From: Euonymus europaeus
Taxonomy: Eukaryota > Streptophyta > Magnoliopsida > Celastrales > Celastraceae
Assembly: GCA_963580455.1 (NCBI GenBank)
Contig: OY756968.1
Coordinates: 18,755,996-18,819,995 of the forward strand
Reading direction: 5' to 3'
Length of the DNA: 64,000 bases
The notes beneath the pieces are model-generated. The model saw only the letters and a list, made by a program, of their open reading frames with translations, was not told where the DNA came from and searched no databases. This document shows, in pieces, positions 36,430 to 49,837 of this stretch. Made by a program: the position numbers and the translations under genes. The stretch's first letter is position 1. Every line of letters starts with the position of its first letter.

Positions 36430-38280
36430 TTTCATGAAAAAAGTTGTAGAGTTTATATTGTTGTCAGTGAGCAAATTTAATTCAGGAAACAATTATACAC
36501 TTGTTTTGGGACAACAAACTGTGGCGGTCAAGGAACAAAAATTGAATTCAAAATGTTTGCAAATTGAGATCACGAACAAAAACAAGATAAGATAACAAGC
36601 AAAGTTTAAAAGGGAAACAATTACAGTTGTCAGCACTAGAAAGCTATTATCATTTAGAATGGCACTTTAAATGATGATAGTTTTTTTTCCAGCACTTCGA
36701 AAGAAAGAATGTGTATCAAAGGTAGTTTTAGCTTGACCGCAACCATATATGAAAATAAAGTGAAGCTACTAGAAGATGACGACATCCCCATCCAAAATTA
36801 TCATAGCCAAAAATGTCATACAGAAAATGGAAAATGTGAGGGCTTCTTAAAGAAACAGTACATAAGGCTTTACTGCAAGGTACAGTAGAGGTTAGAATCT
36901 GAGTGATCATAACATAGTGAAAATACAGAACTCAGATAAAGAGCTCGAAGTGCTAAAGACCTAAAGAAAAGCTGAGGGGTGAAGTTTCTACATGGACATT
37001 GACTTCCACTTCCACCCTTCTCTACCATTTGCTTTCTCTCAAGCACTCAAGCACACTAGTTAATCAAAAACAGACAAAGGGCCAACAACTTTCTTCTATT
37101 TGTCCCTGGAAGAAGAGCAGAGGATATGGAAACATTCGAATAAAACCACAATGAGAAGGCCGTTGGAATAGAAGATTAGTTGAAGCCCTGGTTTCAATGG
37201 GATTTCATCATTGACTAATAGAAGTATGCTCTGCTCCTGGATGTCATCAATGATGCTTAAGATTCATGGCTAGAATGACCATAGAGAGGAAGGCCAGGCA
37301 ATCATCACCTAGAATGACTTAAAAAGTTGAGCATGTTGGCTGGAGAAGGCCTCTGGACAGAATATTTTGCCTCAATCTTTTGAAGATCAACAAGCTTCAT
37401 CTCAATTGAGCATGCCACAACAAAAAATGAAAGACACAAGAGGGGTTTTATCATCAAGGTACATAGATGATTAATAGGTTACTATTAGAAAAATGCCAAC
37501 TAATTTTCTCTAATGGATTTGAATAGCCAACCCCAAAATGTTTGGGATAACAGCTTGGCCATAGGTGGTGGCCTCTCCCTATTTCTCAGACTCTTGACTA
37601 AAAATACGCACTTTAAAACTCCTTGAAATTTGAAAATGCATGATGTATATGCGTCATCCCAACATTCAGCAGATTGAATCATAAGGATCAAACCACCTAA
37701 TTCGGCAGCTCATCAAAGAATTCTGAGGAGCAAGATGATCAAAACAATACACACACACGTATAACAATATTAGTGGCAGAAATTCAAGTCAAATTCCAAT
37801 CAAAAGTAATAAGTTAGATTAACCCTGCGTTTATTTCTCAATGATAAACTATGATGGATATGGCACTGCAGTGATAAATACACTGGCGAAGCTGTTACTC
37901 AGAAAATGAACCTCAATATTTATAGGCAACCAAAAGAAATCAAATAATAAGATTGATTGCGAAATTCTCCAAACCAAAGAGGCACTGGCATAATGGTGTG
38001 AACATATGAGATTAACCCAACAAAGAAGAAAAATGCAAAGATTCACAGAATTACTGAAACTAATCAAATAGAACCCACAATCAGCCCCAATAGGAAATTT
38101 GCTAAACAACAACTAAGCTATGTGGTGGTAAGGCTACCAACATCTTTGAGGTTAAGCCAACCCACCGCCGCAGAAGCCTTTAGCTAATTAGGAGCTGTTT
38201 GACCCATATAATCACAAGACCTCAAACTGCATTGCACATCAAAATGAAGAAATCAACAAAAATACAAGATAGCCATTTAC
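36430..38280. other. Long intron of the RPC1 pseudogene
   Basis: The stretch lies between two recognisable exons and holds no coding similarity that I can see. It is 1.85 kb, long for the neighbouring introns, so it may contain an old insertion whose ends are lost. Confidence 0.45.
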
Positions 38281-38522
38281 CTCAATTTAGCCAGCCGAGT
38301 CATGCAAGTAGAAGCAGCATGTGCCTGGTAGTCTCTACGAAGAACAGAGTAAAGTCCATCCTTGTTTCCATTTCCTGGAAGGATGTATAAGATTAAGCCA
38401 TCTAGTTTTCAAAAGTGAGAACATGGTACTAAAGGGAAATGATTACTCTGACCATTGACTATGTATGAATCTCACTTAGTGACAATAGCCTCACAGTGAG
38501 AAAGAGAGCAAAGGTTCAAGAT

Positions 38523-39842
38523 TGAAAGTCGTTGCACTCACCAAGAACGTTAGTCAACGAATATGGAAACAAAAATTGCAGAAAATAAAAACAAAAACAA
38601 ACACCAACAGTTTAACGAGGAAAACCCAACTTGGGAAAAACCTTGAGTCTATAAGCGACTAACCTTGAGGAACAATTCACTAAAAACGAATCAAGAGTTA
38701 CAACCTAATCTTTGAACTAAAGACCTTGCTCATACCTCCCATTCAGCAAATTGCTTCAACCTCTTCTCAACCTAACCAAGGTAGAGTCTACTCTCGAATT
38801 CCTCAAGAGTAACACATAAGAAACTCTCAAATAATAATCTCTAAACCAAATGTCCTCACTACAAATCACTCAAATAAACACTCAAGAACACACATGAAAA
38901 AGAAGTGATTTGCTTCTCCAAAAACTAACACACGCTCAAGACCCTCTCCAAGATAGTTTCCGTCCCCTTTAACTTTACGTGTGTGGAATACATATAAGTC
39001 CAGCTTGTCTTGTCAACGAAGACTCCTTCTCTCACCAGAACTCTGAGCAGTCTATCCCCTGAAGAGATAAATCACACATCCAATACTGGAATTGATAATA
39101 TAGAAAATAATCAAAGATAATCAATAGTAGTTACATGTTTAACTCACAATATAACTCTTATATGATTATCCATACATATTAGACTTCCAATCTTATATAT
39201 ATAAGACAATCCATTAACAATAAAACACCACATGTCATCATAATTAAAAGCCCACGAGTTAAAATCTTTAAGCCCGTGCAGATGAAGTAACTTACTCAAC
39301 ACACCGGAGTAACTTACTTCACTGCTCTGCATCTTCCAATTGACATACCTGCGAAGTAACTTACTCTACATACTGAAGTAACTTACATCACCACTCAGCA
39401 TCACCCAATTGTCATTCCTGTATCAAACATAGACCAACAAACTCCCCCTTGACAATTGGGGGATCAAAACACCATTTGGATTTAGAACCTGCATCGTAAA
39501 TCAAGTGACCAATATCCCAAGAATCATACATTCACCAAACAACATAATCTGGGAGCATGCATAACCAGAATAACAGTCCAAACACAATCCACAGTTTTAG
39601 AAAAATGAAAATTTGTCCAAACACAAAACACAAACCACAGTTAATGCTCCCCCTAAACTGCTACACTGCTAAATGCTCCCCCTAAACAACTAAACCTGCT
39701 ACTCCCCCTGTTTTGTCCCACAATATGTCACAGATGAGCACGCTTGCGAATCAACTGAAGAATATCAGTAGCTTCATCCTGATTGCGCTTGAGAGCAATA
39801 AGGCGATCCTGCAAATCACAAGCTAATTTTGATTCCAACAAA
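38523..39842 (-). mobile_element. Truncated copia element: 3' LTR and end of an extra ORF
   Basis: The LTR spans about 38523-39439 on the minus strand, beginning TGTTGGTCTATG and ending GACTTTCA, the same ends as the solo LTR at 24040. The purine tract CAAGGGGGAGT abuts it. Upstream, 39842-39728 is the end of an open frame (LLESKLACDLQDRLIALKR) closing with TGA. Its place between pol and the LTR fits the extra (env-like) ORF of some plant copia elements. The rest is cut at about 39843, where a gypsy pol begins on the other strand. Confidence 0.7.
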
Positions 39843-42190
39843 TCGGATGACTCCGGTAGAATTGAAAGAACTAATGACTCGGTTGGAGGAGTTATGAGAC
39901 CTGGGATTTATTAGGCCGAGTGTGTCCCCGTCAGATGCACCGATATTGTTTGTTAAGAAAAAAGATGGCTCATTGAGGATGTGCATCGATTATAGGCAAC
40001 TGAACAAGTTTACCATGAAGAACAATTATCTGTTGCCCAGAATTAATGTTTTTTTTGACAAGTAGAGTGCTACTAGACATTTGTCTAAGATTGATTTGCG
40101 TTCAGGGTATCATTAGTTGAGGATCAAAGATGAGGACATTTTGAAGACTGCGTTTAGGACCTGGTATGGGAATTATGAGTTCTTGGCGATGTCGTTTGGG
40201 TTAACCAATGCCTCAGTGGTGTTCATGGACCTGATGAAAAGGTTTCTTCAACCGTTCTTGGATAAATTTATGTTGGTGCTCATAGATGATATTCTGATTA
40301 ATTTTTTGATGGTGGAGGAGCAGGAGGAACACTTGAGAGTGATATTACACACTTTGATGGAGAATCAATTGTATGCTAACTTGAGTAAATGGAAGTTTTT
40401 GGCCACATAGGTGAAATTCCTAGACCATGTGATCACTTAAGAGGACATTGCAATTGATTACTATAAGGTGGAGTGAGTGTTGAATTGGGAAAGGCCTGAG
40501 AATATTACGGAGATCCAAAGCTTTTTACGATTGGTTGGGTATTATTGAAGGTTCATTCAAAACTTTTCATGTGTTCTCGGGCCCACGATGCAGCTCACGT
40601 GGATGGTCACACCATTTGTATGGACAGATGAGTATGAGACGACATTTGAGGACTTGAAGAGGAGATTAACATCTCCACCATTGTTAATGGTTTTGGAAAG
40701 AAAGGTGGGCTACCAAGTATATCATGATGCATCCGGAGTTGGTTTGAGTTTTGTGTTGATGTAACGGGATAGAGTGATTGAATACGGCTCGAGGTTGTTG
40801 AAGATACACGAAAAAAAAGTGTCTAGTTAATAGACTAGAGCTACCAACGGTTGTGCTCGTGTTGAAGCAATGAAGATACTATCTATATGGAGAAAGGTTC
40901 GAAGTCTTTTCGAACCAAAAGAGTCTCAAGTATCTATTCACACAAAAGGAGTTGAACTTGCAACAAAGTAGGTGGATGGAGAACTAGGAGGACTTCGACG
41001 TTAGTTTACAATACCATCACACTAACACAAACATAGTCCCGAACACACTGAGTAGAAAGCACAACGCTGCTAGTTTATTCTTGTACGAGTGGGAGATTGT
41101 ATAGACAATCAACCAATTTGGCTTGAGAATGGAAGGTGTTGAGGAGAAGATATACTTGGATAGCATAACCTCAAGACCGATGATGATACAAAGAGTTATA
41201 GATGGATAGAATGGAGATCCGACATTCAAAGCATTTAAGGAATATTCTAGATGGGTCCGAGGGGATGATGGAGGTGTGAGGTTCACAGGGAGATTTATAG
41301 TACCCAATGATGAATAGCAACAATAATAAATTTTAAAATAAGCACACCATTCTTGGTTTGTTATGCATCTAAGGGGTATAAACATGTACCAAGACTTGAG
41401 GAGAAAATTTTGGTGGAAAAGCATGAAGGCCAATGTGGCTAGATATATGGCAAAGTGTTTGACTTGTCAACAGGTGAAGGCAGAGGATCGAGGGCTGGCA
41501 GAATTATTGCAACCACTACCGGTAGCACAATGAAAGTGATTGAGGATCATGATGAACTTTTTGATAGCATTGCCAATGATATCAAGATGCCATGATACAG
41601 TTTGGGTGGTCGTTGTAGATTGGCCAAGTCAGCACATTTTCTACCGATGAATAACATAGATTCACTTGAGTCCTTGAATGCCTTGTATTTGAGGGAGATA
41701 GTACAACTCCATAGAGTGCCATTATCCATTGTGTCAGACCAAGACCAGTGGTTCACAAGTAGATTTTGGAGCTGTTTGCAAGTAGATTTTGGACCAGTGG
41801 TTCACAACGGCTTATCATCCACAAAGCGACGAGTAGAGTAAGAGAACAATCCAGATTCTCGCGAATACGTTTCGTGCTTGTGTGATGTACTTTGGCGGTA
41901 GTTTGGACCGATACTTGCATTTTGCAAAGTTTGCGTATAACAACTCGTCTCAAAGCAGTATTGTTATGGCACCTTTTGAGGCATTTTATGGAAGGCCCTA
42001 TAGATCACTTTTATGTTAGGCCGAGATGAAAGTAGTTTCAGGACTAAAAATGATGAAAGAAGCAAGAGATAGAGCGAAAGAGATCAGAAGGCGATTATTC
42101 ATTGCCTAGAGTAGACAAAAGTCTTATGCTCACAAAAGGAGGAGACCTTTAGAGTTCGCAGTTGGTAATGAGGTTTCTTGAAGGTTAGTC
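39843..42190 (+). pseudogene. Old Ty3/gypsy pol remnant (RT to integrase)
   Basis: The remnant starts inside pol (PVELKELMTRLEEL) and continues through reverse transcriptase ([48 protein letters not shown]), RNase H (YHDASGVGLSFVLM) and integrase (CLTCQQVKAEDRG near 41457-41495; SIVSDQDQWFTSRFW near 41729), to the integrase tail (YAHKRRRPLEFAVGNEV). Stops occur every few dozen codons. Motifs fit the Tekay/Del chromovirus group. No LTR is left. Gag is missing because the left part is fused to copia DNA; the right end abuts the GluRS pseudogene. Confidence 0.8.
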
Positions 42191-45019
42191 CACGACACGA
42201 CATTCAAGAGTATAGCAAGCAAAGTGAAATTCAACAGTATAGCAAAATCCCTGTGAAATTTGTCACATTTCCATCCTTTTCTTTCACTATTGCATTGCCC
42301 CAATCCATTAAAGTTATTTCCTCGTCCACTGAAATGGACTCCGCATCCGCATAGTCTATCCAAATATTTTTTGTGTATGTTGTGCACTTTTCTCTAGATC
42401 CCTCAAACTTCTTATGTCTCGCTATGATGCGAAAAAATGGTTCCTCAGAAGCATTGGTAAGAGTCAACAAAACACGTCACTCTTCCATAATAGCAGTATG
42501 CCTAGGACAAATAAGGTCAATTATCTTCTTGTTGATTGTTAACAACTTGTCCCATTCGATGAGATTGAGATTTTTTGTGCCCCCTAAAACATAGGAAAAC
42601 ATAGATTTATCTTAACAAGAATAAAGCCAATTTCGTAAAGCAAAACATGTCACAAAAAATCCACAAAATGCTGAATAATTACTTAGGCAGTAACGAGCTA
42701 ATGTGCAAATAAAATTAATGAGGCAAACCATTCCAAATCCAAAGGAACTCGCCTACCAAAAAAAATCGCATCAAACGTACACAGTTATTAAAGATCAGCT
42801 AGTTACTTTTTGGCTATAATTTTCTCTAAGGATGACATAATTGAAAGCCTAAAAATTTTATTTTTTTGAATGACTTTGATAAAACATCATAAATAGAAAA
42901 GGTTTAATGCACATGCATACTGTCCTTACCTATTCAAGAATAAACTGTACCATTACTTCAACCTTCAACCCTCTACGAACAATCCCTAGTATAGTGAGAA
43001 AATGAGGATCGTCCCAGCTATCAACCCTCCCATTTTGAACAAATCAGAGAAGTTTACGCTTATTGAGTAGTGTATATACCATATTGAACCGGTTAAATTT
43101 ATAAATGTAAACCTTTTTTAATCCCATATCCTCTTGAATCCTGTGATATTGTGTATTAGCTAGGATCATTGTACTCACTTGATCAAAGTGCATGCTTTAT
43201 ACCTTCAAGGCATCAACAAATGGACACACAAAATCATAGCTTGGGTATAACTTATACTTTGACCCTATACGATAGTGGGGAATTCGATTGCAGCGGTAAT
43301 AAACTGGATCTCAAAGGGATTCTTTTTAGGTCTTGCATGTCTAATTTCCCACACACACAACATTGGAAACCCTATTTAGATCCTGCAATCATTTATTTCC
43401 ACAACTTCAAATTCTCCTCTACACTTGTTCCTTCATTTTAACTCAATACCATCCATTTTTTGTTTCTACACCTCTTCCCGTGTGGTGTCATCAACATAAG
43501 CCTTTCCCTAGTGGATCAACTTTTCAGCCATTTCTTGACAAGTTCATTGCTTTCTTTAGCAAGATTTGTATCATCAAATCATATTATCACCTGACCTTGG
43601 TACTGTTCTGCAAAGTATTGATTCAAAAGTGTTGCCTTTGAATGACCAATGTGAAGAAACCCACTAGGTTCAGGAACAAATCGCAAGCGCACTTTTCCAA
43701 ATTCAGCATTTGGAAGATCTACTTCAAATGAACATTTGTTGCCTGGTTTTCCCTTCTTAGACGTATCTTCACTTACACCATTTAATAGTTGGTTACCAAT
43801 ATGTTTCTCTTTAGTTTTTTCTGTCATTGGTTTTTCCAAGCCTCTCTTCCCAACATATGTTACCATCACTTCATTCAAGGAGTGGCTAAACTCCGCAGAT
43901 ATTGAATTGAACCACCGCACCAGATTTTGGTACTTCTTGGACTTTCTCAAACTTTCTATGTTTGACTAGTCACTGAAAAGATGGCAAAAATAAGCAACTA
44001 AAGAGAGGACCAATGCAGTGAGCAAGGAAATGTTACAAATAAGCAAGGAGAGACATAAATTTCCTTTAAACAGAAATCTTTTAGGTTCCACACCATATCA
44101 TATTCGGCAAAGCAAGGAACTAATTTTATCCCAGATAATTAAAAGAGTATTTATTCAGGACACGTACCCTATAGTTCAAGCACATGGTCTCTCTACATGG
44201 GAGAAAGCCATGGAACTTCTAAAATTTAGCCAATGGGGTAGTTTAGGCATGTACATCCATATGGCATACCCTGAGTAAAATAGGCATATTTTGTTAAGTT
44301 TCATAAGCTTTACCAGCAATACCATACCAGATAGCTAAATCTGCGATAGATAAAGAATTCCCAACCGAGAAAGTTACAGCTCTCTAGATGCATGTCCACA
44401 AAGTTGCAAGAATGCTCAAATTCAAAACTAGTTGAATTTTTTTTTTGCATATTCTAGCCGTTCATTTATTTGAGAGCACGGAGAAAATATAATATTATAA
44501 AAAATAAATGTACTAATAAAAATTAAGGAATTCCAATAAAATTATTACCTGGGCACATTCTTAGGCATTCTGACCATAGAAATCGGGAATTGTCACAATG
44601 CGCCCAATGTAACCAAGAAGTATGTATGTCCCCTGAAATTTGTGCCTATCATATAGATTCAATTAGAATATGAGAATGCGATTTTCTGTGAATTTACTAA
44701 TAGCAGACGCAATGCAAAAGTATCCACTCAATTCAAGAAAAATTAAAGAAACATGTTTCTCAAATTTATTTAATTGTTGTGCCTCATGACCAAGAGCTTC
44801 TGGGTTTCTTGGTCTTGGTTTCAAACCTACCCTCCCAAAACTTACCAGCCAAGGAAAATTGAAATTTTTGTTCAAAAACAATCATAAATAGTGAAAACGA
44901 ACACCCAAACTAAAAATACACAAGGCAAACCATTTTGTACGAAAACTGGCAACTTTAGCAGTGACAATCACACAAAGAGGAGGACTATCGGCCGGGAAAG
45001 TCCATAGCTTAATCTCCAT
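42190..45019 (-). pseudogene. Cytosolic glutamyl-tRNA synthetase pseudogene with introns
   Basis: Exons on the minus strand follow the plant enzyme: 45019-~44945 from an ATG (MEIKLWTFPADSPP), ~44640-44530 (LLGYIGRIVTIPDFYGQN), ~44390-44300 (SLSIADLAIW), ~43965-42930 (RKSKKYQNLVRWFNS; FVPEPSGFLHIGHSKA with the HIGH motif; later LNKRKLL) and 42583-~42190 (TNASEEPFFRI; IWIDYADAESISVDEEITLM). The intact enzyme charges tRNA-Glu in the cytosol. Retained introns (for example 42929-42584) show that it came from genomic DNA, not from mRNA. It is dead: a stop follows DFYGQNA, a deletion joins KESNELV to MAEKL, and several stops and shifts follow. The C-terminal ~130 residues are lost at the junction with the gypsy remnant. 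Confidence 0.85.
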
Positions 45020-45217
45020 TCTTCAACGACAATCACAAAAATATTAATTGATAATAAACTATTGACATATCGAGATAGATTAAGTAAAAATATAAAGATT
45101 GGAGATTGATGGAAGAATTAGTAAAACTTGTGACCACAATAGCAGCCTAGTCACCGCTGTCGCCAATGAGTCACTGTTTAGCGTTAAATTAGGGTAAGAA
45201 GTGTAGTTAGTTCCTAT

Positions 45218-45463
45218 GCCTATGTGTGGAAGACAGTAGGAAAGGGCCAGGAAAAAAAATATGAGAAAAAATGAAGGTAATGGAAGGTAAGAGAAGGAAG
45301 AAGAAGTTGATTTTATCTTCTTTCTTTCATAGTGAAAAATTTTATATTGGGCCCCACCATAACTCTCTCATCTATTTCTCTCCAATCTTGACAGGAAAAT
45401 TTTGGTTTGGGATCCACCACTATTTCCCTCCCCCTCACTTTCCCTCCTCTCCCAAACATAGGC
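45218..45463. mobile_element. MITE-like element with ~25-bp inverted ends
   Basis: The left end reads GCCTATGTGTGGAAGACAG and the reverse complement of the right end reads GCCTATGTTTGGGAGAGG, continuing with similar GGAAAG. Inner halves also mirror each other (GGGCCCCACCAT and GGGATCCACCAC regions are direct). There is no ORF. The ends resemble PIF/Harbinger-type MITEs, but no clear 3-bp target duplication is seen. Confidence 0.5.
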
Positions 45464-45786
45464 TAAGGTTATGCTTGATATTTTACAAAGGAGGGATTGG
45501 GAGATATTGGATTAGGAGGGGTTTGATTGAGTTTTTGAGTATAAACCCTTGTATGAAAAATTAGTAGGGTTGAAAGGGGTTCACTAAAAAAATTATTAAG
45601 AAAATTACTATAATAACTTTTGAGGGATTCATATTTGGAGCGTTGGCAAGCGTTCAGACAGGTTAGTGAACCTCTCCGAACCTCACCAATAATTTTTGTC
45701 AAACGGAGGTTGAGAGGGGTTCATTACGAATCCTTACCCCTCCCAAACCCTCCTAACTCCAGTTTCATTGAATGTCAAGCAAGGCC
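45461..45786. mobile_element. Second MITE-like element abutting the first
   Basis: The left end GGCTAAGGTTATGCTTGATA and the reverse complement of the right end GGCCTTGCTTGACATTC can be aligned with one gap. Both arms continue with G-rich blocks (GGAGGGATTGGGAG and GGAGGGTTTGGGAGG). It has no coding capacity. The flanks offer TA on each side. The first bases are shared with the neighbouring MITE. Confidence 0.5.
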
Positions 45787-48393
45787 TAATAGAAATTTAC
45801 TCCCTTTTGCTAATCTCACAAGCTTATATACTCCATCATTTTACGTTCCAATACTCACATAACACGTGTAGAGTTTAATCATATCTTTATTAGTACTTTA
45901 AATACCCTAATAGTAATTCGATAGCTTATACGTTATCATAACTTCAACTATATCAAACATCAACAACTTATTTACAGCTTATAAACTACATATTAATTTT
46001 ATAATTTATATGCTATTATAAGCTCTATAAAATACAAGCTTAACTTTAGAAGGACTTTGAAATTTTTGTGTCTATGTTCACAAAGATCAACTCTGATTTT
46101 TTTTTTCCGAATGAACCTTTTAAAAAAATGAAAATTCTATGTGCTAAAGAAAAAAAAACCTCAATAATGTTAGTTATTGTATGAATGATCTGCTTGATCA
46201 AACCTTCCTTAATCTTTAATAGTTGGCATTAACTTTTTCAATTATTTCAATTATTTTATAACATTAATTTCTGATTTAATTATCATAATAATTTTAATAA
46301 AAGACAAGATTTTGCATATTCTATCTAACACATATTGTCTCTCAAAGATAATACATCGGGTCAACAAAATTATGAAAATTTAGATTGGATGGACAGAGAG
46401 TATGAGCCCGAGTATGATATTATTACTTAATACTTATCTTTTAGTATTTGAATATCTATTAAATTTTAATTTCCTAGTAAAAAAAAGAAAGCTTTGGAAG
46501 AAGTGAGTGTTATAGCACTTGTAACAACACCTTCTAATGTTTCAATTACAATACTCAATTACTGCATTTTTTCCTCCGTGTTTTTCAATGCACGTAACGA
46601 AGAAAAATAAGAAAGATGTGCATGTATCAGTTTTATCTCACAATATTTTGCCAATACAATCCAATACAAAAATATGCAAGAAAAACTTACTCATAATCAA
46701 GATGCTTCCTATATTGAATGACCATGAATTTTTAAATTTCCATGTTAATTTTAATTATTGATTTATACATTATGGTTCTTAAATCCTAAGTGGCATCTTG
46801 TCATCCTTATTATAAAAAAAAAATATATATAAAGGTTTTTCATATTGAATAGCCATGAATAATTTTTTTATAATTATTAATTTTAATTTTGATTGATCAT
46901 TAGATTTTATTTTCTCTCTCTTCAATCCTATGTGACTTTCTATGGAGCATTTGTGAGGCTTGCATTTTACATATTAAAGAGGAATAAAATGACCGAATTA
47001 TTCATTTTTGTGAAAAAAAAAACTTGTTTAATGCTTAATAGGTTCCTCAAAATCATCTTGTATATCAATAAGGACATCACTAAATATTGTATACAAGTAA
47101 GTCTATGAGTCCCTAAATTTTACATTACTGAGTAGATTTTTAATTTAAAAAAAAAATTAATGATTAAATTACCCTTATTTTGATTAATGATTAAAAATCA
47201 TTTAATTTATTTACAATGACTAACATTTCTCGAAGAAATGACATTTCCACCACCAGCTCGTGCTTCGAAAGACTCCACTATTCCTAGCATCACCAAGTCA
47301 GCATCATGCATAAGGGCAATGGATATTGGACTTATCTAGTGTTAGATATATGTCCTAAATAGCCAATCTATATGATTGTATTTAGAACATATATTATAAT
47401 AAAATTGTATTAGTTAAATTAATTAATGACAATTAATAATTATTTAATATTTATATTTAATAGTTGTGTTAAATATGTCCATAGATATTTCTTAGAGACC
47501 CCATTCTCAAGAGTTGAGAATATGAGTGACGAGTGATCTCGACTATGAATATCTTAAAATAATTTTTGATCGCAGAATAGCGAATTAGACAATAACAATT
47601 CTGAATATTAGCATATTGTTTGTTTTCTATGAAAATAGGATTGTGAGTCTCATACAATTTAATATGTAATATTAAAACAAATAATATGAAAGATTTATTG
47701 TTGAATAAATGCTTCCGACAAGACATAAAAATATAATAAATCACATGAAGTTTTATTATCTTGTCAATGATTTATTATTTATTTATGATTTTATAAATAA
47801 TTCCTAGAATTGGGATGGCATAGTAGTCTTGTATATGGGTGATTGAATTTTGTCAATATTGAAAATATTTATTTATTAAATAAACATTGGCATTTAATGG
47901 TTTTAGTTAGTTATGTAACAAGAGATTCATTGACTCGAAATAAACTTGTGTGCATTCACGTTTGTAGTTGCTTGCATCAATAAGGTTATTAGAGAGAATA
48001 ATCCTAATCACTTCTTTCTTATGCTCTCAAAAGAAAGTTTTGAGAGGTAAGTATAGTTTCAAGCTTCGCCATTGTTGGACTCTGATGCTACATCTGGCAC
48101 TTTTCTTTGCATTGTTGGATTTTGGTGGTGTTGTTATGGATATTTGTTTTATGCAATGTCCCTTTTTTGCTTCTCTTTTTTTTTTTTGACTTATTATGTG
48201 TGGTTGAAAATTGAACATGTGTGAGAACTTTAGCATGTAAAAATTACAAAAAAAATCAAAAGAGTCCTCTGTACATTGTCGTCGATGCTTATGGAGGAAA
48301 GTTTACAATCACCCCCATACTATCAACCCTGAAATCCATCGAGGCCAACAGGGTAAAGCTTAAACTTGGAGATACTTGCTTCATAGAAATATC
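45787..48393. other. AT-rich non-coding stretch
   Basis: No protein similarity is seen. From 47340 the sequence TGTTAGATATATGTCC, followed by TTTAGAACATATATTATAAT, resembles the start of a copia-type LTR known from many plants. I could not find its other end or a target duplication, so it is only a candidate. A T-run lies at 48176-48189. Confidence 0.4.
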
Positions 48394-49411
48394 TGATTAG
48401 AATACGAGAATTTTTGCCAATACGTTAGACAACATAATATGGAAACAATTACTAAAAATAACAATAAATAAGAACACCATAGATTTAATGAGGAAACCCT
48501 ACTTCAAAAATATCTTAAGTCTATGAGCTACCAACCTTTCAAAGCAATTCACTATATGAGAAAAAGCTTACAACTTATCGTTACATACAACTTGATTGTA
48601 CAACTTGACTCAACGCACACTTCGAATCAAATCAACACTTCAATGATGATTTGAAATTGCTCTTGATACTTTCAAAAGACTTTGTTGTTGATTTAAGATC
48701 CAAGTAACCTGAGCAGGTTACACCATATGTGCAGAATCTTGTCCTTCTTTTTTAGCTGGATCAGACTTGAGAAATATGAATGAACGACACTCAATCACAA
48801 AACACGCATTATCTATTGATTAATACTGACACGACACGCTCAAATATCACTAAAAGCGAATGAAATAACAAAACACTCTAAGCTCTGAAATACAAAACCT
48901 AACAAAATACAAAATCACTCTCAAAGCTTTGACTACTTAAGCTCTATATAAAGTCTTCTTATATAGGTATCCGAATCCTCCATGGATCGAGATAGATATT
49001 GATCACGTTTATCTCTAGTAGATAATAGGAAGCCTACATTAAGATAAGACACAAAGACTTTTATCCGTATAAAAAAAGTTAAGGTAAACATCACCACAAT
49101 AATAAGAGTTCAACTTGTATCCAACCATTATTCCATAGAGAGTCCATTCTAATCTCAACAACCCAAGTGGTTTCTAGAACAAGAGATCAATTAAAACACA
49201 ACCACATAAGAATTATATTTTGATTAGAACAAAATCAAGATCATTTAAATTCCACAAAAACATGTAGTAAAGTCCTTGAACACATAGACTTCTACACATA
49301 ATCAAATATTGATCAGTGAAGATAGCCAAGAGGCTACATGGTGAGCTTACATGCAGTTACATCAACCTTTATCACACAAGTGTTACTTAGCTTAGAATAT
49401 GTATCCTAACA
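48394..49411 (-). repeat. 3' LTR of the truncated copia element
   Basis: On the minus strand it begins TGTTAGGATACATATTC next to the purine tract. It shares the region TTTAATGAGGAAACCCTA and AGTCTATGAGC with the LTRs at 24040 and 38523. Its left boundary is estimated. Confidence 0.6.
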
Positions 49412-49837
49412 ATCTCCCCCTTGATACTTGTGTGATAAAAAACACATATACACATCAGTCATAACCAGAACATAGAGTTTTGAAAAACTCTCCCTCTTAA
49501 GCAATCACTATCTCCTGCCTCAATCATTGTAAGACATAGTATAATCAACATGTTACGATAATCAATCAGTAACCCAAAATGTCATAAGATCAATGCACAT
49601 TCATACCAAATAGAACCCATTAGAAAATAGCTATATCAAGACCATCAAAATAGCAATAGCGATCAAAATGTTCACAATCAAACCAAAAAAGTACCACAGT
49701 ACCAAAAGTCAGCAACATAATAGAACTATTATCCAGAACTAAACAACCATCCTAAAAAGTCTAAAACCCAACAACAACAACATCCAAAAGTTTTCTACTC
49801 TTGTTTTTTATCAAAACAAGTATCAACAATTCCTAGC

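Noticed and set aside
47340..48290. A second solo copia-type LTR starting TGTTAGATATATGTCC
   Set aside because: The start looks right but no matching end or target duplication was found, so it is only mentioned in the spacer entry.
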